Shown piece after piece: positions 56,913-64,000 of a DNA stretch of 64,000 nucleotides (the first letter of the stretch is position 1; each line of letters starts with the position of its first letter). The stretch is from Segatella copri. GTDB taxonomy: Bacteria > Bacteroidota > Bacteroidia > Bacteroidales > Bacteroidaceae. The notes beneath the pieces are model-generated. The model did not search any database. It was not told where the DNA came from and worked only from the letters and a program-made list of their open reading frames with translations. The DNA lies in contig NZ_CP137557.1 of NCBI RefSeq assembly GCF_019249655.2, positions 588,001-652,000 of the forward strand, written 5' to 3'. A program made the translations under genes and the position numbers.

Positions 56913-59033
56913 TTACTTTTTATATATCTTTTTTACTGTACCGTCGGTGAACTTCACGATGTTGAGTCCTGAGAATGGTACGTCAGACTGAACGCCCTGG
57001 GCATTGTAATATGCTTTAACCTCCTTGTTGCCCAACTCGATGTTGCTGATGCCGGAAGTTGTGCCTTCTGATACGTATACCTCATCGATGAAGAATGCAT
57101 CTGATGCGAAGGTAATCTTCACTCTGCCGTTGGCTGTAATCTTGGTTGTACATTCTGTCCACTGGTTTGGCATCAGGTTGAATGTGCCGTTTTCTACAGT
57201 TCCGTTGCTTACGCTTACGGTCATTGTCTTGCTTGACTGAGCGTAAGGAGCTGCCTTGAATGTAAGAGTTACATCGCCGTTGATCTTGATCTCAGGAGAG
57301 GTGAAGGTGATGTTGGTGGCATTTCGCTTACCTATGCGAGCACACTGGAAACCTCCCTTGTAGGTCTGTACATTAGATGTCCAGCCGTTCTTGTCTGATG
57401 CGAATGCACCATTGGCAAACTGGTTAGGGTTGCCGCTTGTATAGAAGCCCTTACCGTCGTTACCACCTGTACCCAGACACTTGTCAAATGTTTCCTGGAA
57501 GATATAATTCTCTTCTGTTGCAGTCTTGTTCAGGTTCTGGAAAGTGAAAGATGCCGTACCGTCTGCAGCGATAGCCATATCTGAAAGGATGATGTTCATC
57601 AACTTGGTGCCATCGGTGTTCAGATTATAAGATGTGCAGGCAGGAGTGGTGTTGTTTGCCAGGCGGTTCTTGTTGCCGTAAGGCCATGCATCATACTCCT
57701 CTGTCTTCTCGCTCTTCACGTTGTCGGCAGGAACGAAGGTCATACGCTCATGGTCGTTGACACCAGCCATCATGGAGTTTGGAATGTTGTAATTCCATGC
57801 CTTCAGGTTGTAGTCGATGTGGTTGATCATGATACCTGAACCAGCCAGGGCTGCATCCCAACCCTTCTGCTGACGGTTCTCTATCAGATAGTACTCATCG
57901 GCATGATTTGGATTTCTGAAGATGTAGGCATCACCACCATCAGCCAGAGGCTTGATTCCTGATACCGATGTGTTCTCCTTCAGCTCGATAGGGGTAATCC
58001 AGCCTGCGGCATACTTCTCGTAGGCGGTGTAGCCGGCAGGAGTAAAGCCGTTGTCATTATAGTTACCCTGGCACATCAAGTCCCAGGTACCCATACCATA
58101 CAGGCCTGTATAGTTCACATCGTATGCATCCGGATAGCCCAGACAGTGAGAGAACTCGTGGCAGATGGTACCGATGCCATCCACTTCGTTAGATACAGAA
58201 AGCTCGTTGGAGCAGGCATAATCCACTACGGTCTTCTTGCCGCAGGCAACAGGAGAAACCATTCTTCCCTTGTGTGGCCAGATGGTGTCATCGCCACCGC
58301 CTGTAGCTTCGCCACGACCGGCATAGACTACGAATACCATCTCTACCTGACCGTCGCCGTCCCAGTCGTATGGTGCGAAGTCGATACCTTCAGCCACGGC
58401 GTTGCCCAGACAGCCTGAAATCATCGCCTGAACGTTCACGTCCTGTGCATCGCCATCGTTCTTGCCATAGTAAGCAGATTCACCAAGGGTGTAAGGACCC
58501 ACTACGTCGAAATCCATCTCAAACTTGCCGTTGCTCTGCGCCTTGAAGTAATCAGCCACGCTACCCTTGAACTTACCCTCGCTGAAACCTGGCTCGTTGG
58601 CCACGCGGTTGTAGAAAGCCTTAGGGTCATCCATGGTGAACTTCTTGTCGGAGAACTGAGCCAGCAGGATGAGACACTTCTTCTTGCCGGTGTAGGAAAC
58701 ACCTCTTGTGATGCTGGTGCTGCCATTAGCGTTACCGGAAAGGAGGTTCTTCTTGATGATGTTCTCAGGACAAGCCTGCTGGCGCATCACTCTGCTGCGC
58801 TCCTGAAGCTGGGCCATGTTGGCTGGCTTCAAGCCATCTGAGGTGTCGTAAGAATAGCGGTTGCCTGCCTTGTCTTCCCAAAAGTGCAGGAACTCATCGC
58901 CACACAACTGAACTTGGACTGCCTGTCCGTTCTTGAGTGTAAAGGTCTTCCAAATGCCTCGCTTGGCTGGTACTGCATGGATAGCAGAAACCGCCAGCAA
59001 CATAGACATGAGGACTAACAGTTTTTTCTTCAT
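56913..59033 (-). CDS. M6-family secreted metalloprotease
   Basis: 706 residues from the ATG at 59033; the frame start at 59084 lies inside the -7 box. Signal peptide MKKKLLVLMSMLLAVSAIHA. The zinc site is intact: HEFSH (H292, E293, H296) with the downstream GYPDAYD and the Met-turn-like MGTWDLMCQGNY. A C-terminal beta-sandwich (~530-650) may bind protein or glycan. The last ~35 residues (AYYNAQGVQSDVPFSGLNIVKF) look like a secretion/anchoring tail. Immune-inhibitor-A-like M6 enzymes degrade host or dietary proteins; the substrate here is unknown. Followed by the Omp28-like gene. Confidence 0.87.
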   Translation of the reverse strand: MKKKLLVLMSMLLAVSAIHAVPAKRGIWKTFTLKNGQAVQVQLCGDEFLHFWEDKAGNRYSYDTSDGLKPANMAQLQERSRVMRQQACPENIIKKNLLSGNANGSTSITRGVSYTGKKKCLILLAQFSDKKFTMDDPKAFYNRVANEPGFSEGKFKGSVADYFKAQSNGKFEMDFDVVGPYTLGESAYYGKNDGDAQDVNVQAMISGCLGNAVAEGIDFAPYDWDGDGQVEMVFVVYAGRGEATGGGDDTIWPHKGRMVSPVACGKKTVVDYACSNELSVSNEVDGIGTICHEFSHCLGYPDAYDVNYTGLYGMGTWDLMCQGNYNDNGFTPAGYTAYEKYAAGWITPIELKENTSVSGIKPLADGGDAYIFRNPNHADEYYLIENRQQKGWDAALAGSGIMINHIDYNLKAWNYNIPNSMMAGVNDHERMTFVPADNVKSEKTEEYDAWPYGNKNRLANNTTPACTSYNLNTDGTKLMNIILSDMAIAADGTASFTFQNLNKTATEENYIFQETFDKCLGTGGNDGKGFYTSGNPNQFANGAFASDKNGWTSNVQTYKGGFQCARIGKRNATNITFTSPEIKINGDVTLTFKAAPYAQSSKTMTVSVSNGTVENGTFNLMPNQWTECTTKITANGRVKITFASDAFFIDEVYVSEGTTSGISNIELGNKEVKAYYNAQGVQSDVPFSGLNIVKFTDGTVKKIYKK

Positions 59034-59081
59034 AAAACGTTTTATTAAAGTTGTCTTATAACTAATTTCTTTATCCGTTGA

Positions 59082-59089
59082 CAAAGTTA
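59082..59089 (-). promoter_or_regulatory. Promoter of the M6 protease operon
   Basis: Minus-strand TAACTTTG, 48 bp before the ATG. Confidence 0.75.
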
Positions 59090-59208
59090 AGCATAAAAAT
59101 TGAGATTCAGCAGATTAGCTTACATTTTTTAAGCTACATTTGCTTTTCAAAATGTTCTTTTCCCCTCATCCTTTCAATTTGTAAGTTCGGAGGGATGAAA
59201 TCTGCAAA

Positions 59209-59252
59209 AAAAGAGAGATAACCCAATGCTTCCATGTGTTATCTCTCTCTTT
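59209..59252 (-). terminator. Terminator of the SusC-SusD-lipoprotein operon
   Basis: AGAGAGATAAC and GTTATCTCTCT pair across ~15 nt; on the minus strand the stem is followed by a T-run. Confidence 0.9.
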
Positions 59253-59277
59253 AATATATCAACTTAATGCTTTCACT

Positions 59278-60186
59278 TTATTTCACCTTTGTGAGCTTAA
59301 TCTTCGTTACGCTGAAGAACTCATAGCCGGTAAAGGTTCCACCAGGGGTATAGATACCACCGAACAATACCTGGTCTTGGTCGAAGACAATCTCCTTGCA
59401 GTCCTCGCTCCATGTACCCTTGATAGGGGTTGAGGTGAGTTGACCATTTGACAGGTTGTGCAGCATGATGTTACCCATGAAGCCCAGATCCTTGGTGAAG
59501 TCGTAACCCTCGATGAAGTTATACTTGCCCAGGTTGTCGAATGCTACATAACCCTCCTTCTTATTCTCGTCATAGTGGAATGACAGACGTGCAGAAGAAG
59601 AGCTTACAGCCATACCTGTGAGATACAGAGTATTGTTGTAGTCGCCATCTGAATCGTCGCTAGCACCGATGATCTTCACTACACTCTCCATTGGTGCACC
59701 CTGGCGGCTTACACCAGTGAGCTTCCACTTACCCTGAAGCTTCTCGTAAATCTGAGAGTCATTATCTTTCAGTGAAACCTGGGTTGTTGCATTGCCAATC
59801 TTGGCACCCTTAGCTTCTACGATGGTAATCTCGAAGGTGCGGTCGGCGTTGATTTCATCATTATCTACAGGCTCTACCTCTACATAGCCGATGCTGTCTG
59901 AAATGCTGATGGTCTTGTCTGTAATATAATAATGTACGTCTTCCTTGGCAGGGTTGCTGCCCACTTCCTTCACTGCGAGGGTAACATACACATTACCGTT
60001 GGTCTTGCCCTTTACCTCGATAGGCACATTGGTCAGGCCCATATTCTCCTTGATGACCATGGTAGGATTCTTCATGCTTACTGTTACGTCAGCAGCAGAG
60101 TTCCAAGAGTCATCGTCGCTAGAGCAGGCACCGAAGAAGGTGACCACAGCCAGCAACATTAATAATTTGATGTATTTCATATTCAA
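59278..60186 (-). CDS. Surface lipoprotein with Calx-beta-like N-terminus
   Basis: 302 residues (ATG at 60186 or 60180) with a lipoprotein signal ending FFGACSSDDD. The Asp run after the cysteine is typical of surface-exported Bacteroidota lipoproteins. Residues ~30-145 resemble a Calx-beta/immunoglobulin-like repeat (EVEPVDNDEINADRTFEITI). The rest is a lipocalin-like beta domain (LQGKWKLTGVSRQG). It lies 31 bp after SusD, so it is the third subunit of that outer-membrane system, likely a ligand-binding accessory protein. Specific ligand unknown. Confidence 0.75.
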   Translation of the reverse strand: MNMKYIKLLMLLAVVTFFGACSSDDDSWNSAADVTVSMKNPTMVIKENMGLTNVPIEVKGKTNGNVYVTLAVKEVGSNPAKEDVHYYITDKTISISDSIGYVEVEPVDNDEINADRTFEITIVEAKGAKIGNATTQVSLKDNDSQIYEKLQGKWKLTGVSRQGAPMESVVKIIGASDDSDGDYNNTLYLTGMAVSSSSARLSFHYDENKKEGYVAFDNLGKYNFIEGYDFTKDLGFMGNIMLHNLSNGQLTSTPIKGTWSEDCKEIVFDQDQVLFGGIYTPGGTFTGYEFFSVTKIKLTKVK

Positions 60187-60217
60187 ATGAATTCTTGTTG
60201 ATTACTACATTATTATA

Positions 60218-61762
60218 TTAATAGCCTGGGTTCTGCTGACCAGCCAAGTGAGGGTTGGCATCCATCTCTGCCTTAGGGATAGGCCAGGTGAGGCGGTAGT
60301 CGTTTGCAGTATATTTCAATGCTCTGCCCTGCTTCACGATGATGTCGTTCAGCTCCTCGTTTTCGTCGTGGTTAGGTTTGCGCTCGAAACCCTCGCCGTA
60401 ACGGCGGATGTCGCTCATGCGCATACCCTCGCCGATGAACTCACGCTCACGCTCTTCTTTTATTTCCTGGAGGAGAGTCTTCTGTACAGAATAGTTCTCT
60501 GCTACATAATCCACGATGCGGTTGCTGCGCAGAATGTTGAGATACTTGTTTGCCTCTTCCTTGTGGTCCTGGCGAGCTTCTGCCTCGGCTACGATGAGAT
60601 ACATCTCTGAGAGGCGGAATGGCTTGCTCATGTTCATGAGGTTGTTGTTGCTGCCTGTGCGGAGGTCTGAGTTTCCTGGGAACTTGTTGAAAACCATCGC
60701 CTCGTAGCTGTTACCCTCTACCTGCAGGTTGTCATACTGCTTCAGGAATACATCGGCACGAACATCACCCTCGAACTTCTCCCAAAAGAGTTTTAAGACG
60801 GCAGCTGTTGGAATGTAGTCTGCCTTGGTCTCCGACTCACTTACGTAGTATTCGCCGTTAGAACCACCCAACTCCTGTGCAGTCATCAGAGGGCGGAAGA
60901 TGATTTCTGTACCCTCGTCCTTGGTCCAGAGCTTGGCATAGTCGTTGATGGTGGTCAACTTGTACTTGCCGCTGTTGATGACAGCCTTTGCATATTTAGC
61001 TGCATTGGCCCAGTCGCCCTTAACCAAGGCAACGCGAGCCTGGAGAGCCTGAACGGTCTGTGAATGGATGTAAGCCAGAGGCTGAGCCTCTTCCTTGGCA
61101 ACCTTTACACCCGATTTCTCGTATGCTACCAAACCATCGTATGCCTTCTGCATATCTTCCTCAATCAGAGCGAAGGTCTCTGCCAGGGTAGAACGGCTAG
61201 GGTAGTCGTTGAGATTACCTGTTGGCTTATAGACAGTGGTCAGAGGCAGACCGCTTGCAGCCTTGGTTGGATCACACTGTGTATATGACTGGCAGAAGTG
61301 GTCTGCCAACCAGAAATACATGTAAGCACGAACGAAGTGTGCCTCGGCATTATAGTGAGCAAAGGCAATCTTGTCTGTCTCGCTGAAGGCATCGCTTGCC
61401 TGCATGTTAGCTGCACGTTCGATGATGGCATTGGCTGTGGCAATCATGGAATAACTGCCACTCCATTTGCTGGAAACGTCACCGTCGGTGATGGTGATCA
61501 AACCGTTTGAGAACTGACCGAGACGGTTACCGTTGCTGATCAGTCCGTGGAACTCGTCCATCTGTACATCTGACAGGTAAAGCCATGAACCAGATGTCAC
61601 CGCACGCAGGTTGGTGTAGAGAGCGTTGCGGAATTGGCGAAGGTCCTTCTCCTTCTCGATGGCTGTGTTGTCATCCAGCGAACCGTATGGAGCCTTGTCC
61701 ATGCTGCAGGATGTGAACGCCATCGCGCACAGAAGCATCAATGAAAAATATATCTTCTTCAT
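60218..61762 (-). CDS. SusD/RagB-type nutrient-binding lipoprotein
   Basis: 514 residues with a lipoprotein signal (AFTSCS, C19). TPR-like helices and the SusD hallmarks are present: AHFVRAYMYFWLADHF, PLTTVYKPTGN, REREFIGEGMRMSDIRRYGEGF and a C-terminal WPIPKAEMDANP. It forms the lid of the SusC transporter and binds the nutrient outside the cell. It starts 26 bp after the susC-like stop. The ligand could be a glycan or peptides; the neighbouring protease favours peptides. Confidence 0.94.
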   Translation of the reverse strand: MKKIYFSLMLLCAMAFTSCSMDKAPYGSLDDNTAIEKEKDLRQFRNALYTNLRAVTSGSWLYLSDVQMDEFHGLISNGNRLGQFSNGLITITDGDVSSKWSGSYSMIATANAIIERAANMQASDAFSETDKIAFAHYNAEAHFVRAYMYFWLADHFCQSYTQCDPTKAASGLPLTTVYKPTGNLNDYPSRSTLAETFALIEEDMQKAYDGLVAYEKSGVKVAKEEAQPLAYIHSQTVQALQARVALVKGDWANAAKYAKAVINSGKYKLTTINDYAKLWTKDEGTEIIFRPLMTAQELGGSNGEYYVSESETKADYIPTAAVLKLFWEKFEGDVRADVFLKQYDNLQVEGNSYEAMVFNKFPGNSDLRTGSNNNLMNMSKPFRLSEMYLIVAEAEARQDHKEEANKYLNILRSNRIVDYVAENYSVQKTLLQEIKEEREREFIGEGMRMSDIRRYGEGFERKPNHDENEELNDIIVKQGRALKYTANDYRLTWPIPKAEMDANPHLAGQQNPGY

Positions 61763-61788
61763 AATTCTTTTCTAATAATACTTTTTGT

Positions 61789-64000
61789 TTAGAATGTTAA
61801 CTCTGCACCAATCACAAACTGGCGGGTGTTTGGATAGTTGAACTGAACCAGGTTCTTGTCTGGCTCTGGATCGTAACCCTCGAATGAAGTGATGGTAAAG
61901 AGGTTGCGGGCGATACCGAACACCTTGATGTCCTTGATGTAACGGATGGTCTGCATCCAGCTCTTTGGCAACTGATACTGAACGGTCAGTGTCTTCATGC
62001 GCAGGAATGATGCATTGCTCAGCATGTGGTCGTCGATGTAGATATCGTAACCATAAGCTGGAATGTCAGTAACCTGACCTGGAGTAGTCCATACGTTCAG
62101 CATGTCTACGCTCTGGTTGTAAGAGGTACCCATGTTGGCATTCTTGATGAAGTAATTGTCGTTGACGAGCATGTACTTGCCCGACTGCCAAGCGAAGTCT
62201 GCGATGACGCTGAGGCCCTTCCATGTGAAGTTGGTGCCGAAACCGCCAATCCATGGTGCATAGCGGTTCTTGCCCAGGAACACAGAGTTGTTGGTCTCGT
62301 CGTATGTCTTGGTGATGTTGCCGTTCTTGTCGTACCACATAGGCTCACCGGTGCGTGAATCTACGCCAGCATAGCGTACATTGTAGAACTCACCGTAGGC
62401 ATGACCCACCTGCAACTTCAGGCCAGTGCCTGAAAGCACGTATTCGTTGCGACCTGCAAACAGCTTTGTAATCTCGTTCTTGTTGTAGCAGATGTTGGCA
62501 GATACACTCCAGCTCATATCCTTGGTCTTGATGAGGTCAACGTTTACGGTTGTCTCGAAACCCTTGTTTACCATGTTACCGATGTTACCCATACCCGAGG
62601 TGAAACCTGTGGTCATAGAGTAAGGAATCTCCATCAGCATATCAGATGTTTCGTTGCGATAGAAGTTGGCATCCACGGTAACACGGTTGAACAAACCGAA
62701 GTTCAAACCGATGTTCAGCTTGCTCACCTTCTCCCAAGTCAACTTGTCGTTGCTTGCCTGGGTGATATCGATGGAACCTTCGCCGTTGTAGTTGCTGCCG
62801 GAACCGAAGAGTCCGTAGAAATCGTAAGAACCGGCACCTGAGTCATTACCGGTAGTACCATAGTTGGCGCTCACGGTCAGGTCGTCCAGCCATTTAACAC
62901 CACGGAGGAAGCTTTCGCGCTTGGCATTCCACTTCAAGCCGAGGGAACCGAAGGTACCCCAACGGTGGTCTGGAGCAAACTTAGAGCTACCATCGAAACG
63001 GAGTGAAGCATATACGTAGTACTTCTCCTTGAAGTTATACTCGGCAGTACCGAAGAGAGAGTTGGCTACTTCCTCTGAACGGCTGTCAGTCTGGGCTGAT
63101 GGAGTGATGGTTGTAGCTGTGTTCAGCAACATGCGGCGAACGTCGGTCTGACCAGTAGTTACGATACCGAAACCACGACCCTTCTGGATGCGGGTCTCCT
63201 CACCCAGCAGCAGGTTTACATAATGAGGACCGAAGTTATGACGGAACTCTGCTGTATGAGTCAATGTGTAAGCATAGTAGCGGCTGAAGTCTGAAGCAAC
63301 ACCACCGGTATGAGCATCAATCACCTGACCCATTGGGGTAGTGAACTGATCGTATGGGAGACTAGCTCTGTCTGATGTAAGGTCGTAGCCAAACATAGAC
63401 TGCAGGGCTGTGAAAGTCAATCCCTCAAGAGGAGTGAACTGCTCGTTCAGCGACAGGTTGATGGTTACATTCTTGCGGTCCTGTTTTGTATTGGCTACAG
63501 TGAACCAAGGCAGCAGGAACTGAGAATAGAGAAGTCCGGCAGCGCGGTCGCCCTTTACCAGATTACCAGCCTCGTCGAAGCTATAATAATAAGGTGTATC
63601 GTATGGCAATGCCATCTTGGCAGCAACCAATGGGTTGGAAGCGTATGTCTTGCTGTTGTCAGCCCACATGCTGTTTTGGCTGTAGTCCTGAACACCGAAG
63701 TTAGAGCTGAAGCCCACCTTGAAGAACTTGTTCAGACGAGAGTTGATGCGGGCAGCCAATGTGCTGCGGCGCATGTTGGAAGCCTCAATCAAACCATCTT
63801 CCTGATGGTGGTTGAATGACACGAAATAGTTCATGGTCTGACCACCGCCCTGCAAGGTAGCGTTGATATCAGAAGTAGGAGCTGAGTTCTTGATCATCTC
63901 GTCGCGCCAGTCGGTGCTGATACCATACTTGTTTACCAGGTTGCGGATATTGTCGTTCACAGGCTGTCCGATCATGTCGCGGAACTGGATGTACTGCTGA
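61789..64000 (-). CDS. SusC/RagA-type TonB-dependent transporter (5' part outside window)
   Basis: About 737 C-terminal residues are visible and the frame runs off the window edge, so the signal peptide, carboxypeptidase-like domain and plug are outside. The beta-barrel has family blocks such as SAPTSDINATLQGG, YYVYASLRFDGSSKFAPDHRWGTFGSLGLKWN and LFTITSFEGYDPE, ending in a terminal strand (ARQFVIGAELTF-like, FVIGAELTF). It imports the ligand captured by SusD using TonB energy. It is the first visible gene of a three-gene transcript. Confidence 0.95.
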   Translation of the reverse strand, partial: QQYIQFRDMIGQPVNDNIRNLVNKYGISTDWRDEMIKNSAPTSDINATLQGGGQTMNYFVSFNHHQEDGLIEASNMRRSTLAARINSRLNKFFKVGFSSNFGVQDYSQNSMWADNSKTYASNPLVAAKMALPYDTPYYYSFDEAGNLVKGDRAAGLLYSQFLLPWFTVANTKQDRKNVTINLSLNEQFTPLEGLTFTALQSMFGYDLTSDRASLPYDQFTTPMGQVIDAHTGGVASDFSRYYAYTLTHTAEFRHNFGPHYVNLLLGEETRIQKGRGFGIVTTGQTDVRRMLLNTATTITPSAQTDSRSEEVANSLFGTAEYNFKEKYYVYASLRFDGSSKFAPDHRWGTFGSLGLKWNAKRESFLRGVKWLDDLTVSANYGTTGNDSGAGSYDFYGLFGSGSNYNGEGSIDITQASNDKLTWEKVSKLNIGLNFGLFNRVTVDANFYRNETSDMLMEIPYSMTTGFTSGMGNIGNMVNKGFETTVNVDLIKTKDMSWSVSANICYNKNEITKLFAGRNEYVLSGTGLKLQVGHAYGEFYNVRYAGVDSRTGEPMWYDKNGNITKTYDETNNSVFLGKNRYAPWIGGFGTNFTWKGLSVIADFAWQSGKYMLVNDNYFIKNANMGTSYNQSVDMLNVWTTPGQVTDIPAYGYDIYIDDHMLSNASFLRMKTLTVQYQLPKSWMQTIRYIKDIKVFGIARNLFTITSFEGYDPEPDKNLVQFNYPNTRQFVIGAELTF

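Overview
The window looks like chromosome from a gut or oral Bacteroidota of the Prevotella/Segatella group. Most gene starts are preceded by the Bacteroidota -7 element TAnnTTTG, usually with a TTG-type -33 element about 19-20 bp upstream. Shine-Dalgarno signals are mostly weak. The gene content is also typical: hybrid two-component systems (HTCS), SusC/SusD proteins, many glycoside hydrolases with signal peptides, and type III glutamine synthetase. I saw no tRNA, rRNA or CRISPR array. All function calls rest on reading the translations and recalled family motifs; no database search was run.

Layout. 1-6600 is an accessory region. It holds the 3' end of an unknown gene, a two-gene cassette (DUF6078 protein plus a VapE-like primase/helicase-type ATPase) bracketed by long mirrored repeats, and two convergent ATPase/nuclease-type genes. 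6700-10700 holds two tandem outer-membrane barrel paralogues, an orphan ABC ATPase, ridA and ilvA. 10800-23500 is a carbohydrate block: an HTCS regulator, a HAD phosphatase, a GH97, a protein with three GH43-like modules, and a GH127. 23500-27900 has an ECF sigma factor, a membrane partner, a secreted protein of unknown function, and a heparinase II/III-type lyase. 27950-34100 is a second accessory region: an ATPase/nuclease gene, a MITE-like non-coding element split by an intact IS66 insertion, and an Rpn-type nuclease gene broken by one in-frame amber codon. 34238-47717 is a second carbohydrate block: a divergent HTCS facing GH43, DUF2264/GH154, GH105, GH2 and GH51 genes. 47960-54700 has a secreted MORN-like protein, a LytS/LytTR two-component pair behind a 10-bp tandem repeat array, and glnN. 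54797-64000 (minus strand) has an Omp28-like protein, an M6 metalloprotease, a lipoprotein, SusD, and a SusC cut by the window edge.

How the genes may work together. The two HTCS blocks together encode exo-acting enzymes that fit the side chains of arabinogalactan or pectin (arabinofuranosidases, a galactosidase, glucuronidase types, an unsaturated uronyl hydrolase and possibly a uronate lyase), yet neither block contains a SusC/SusD pair. The only SusC/SusD pair sits beside a secreted metalloprotease, so peptide use is a possible role there. RidA next to threonine dehydratase is a well-understood pairing, because RidA removes the reactive enamine/imine that IlvA releases.

Strongest leads for something undescribed: (1) the VapE/DUF6078 cassette with gap-free mirrored 77-bp ends; (2) the ~0.6-kb non-coding element with long inverted arms and an internal hairpin array, interrupted by IS66; (3) the three-module GH43 protein; (4) three palindromes spaced exactly 40 bp at an ATPase promoter; (5) the six-unit 10-bp repeat in front of the LytS-type kinase.
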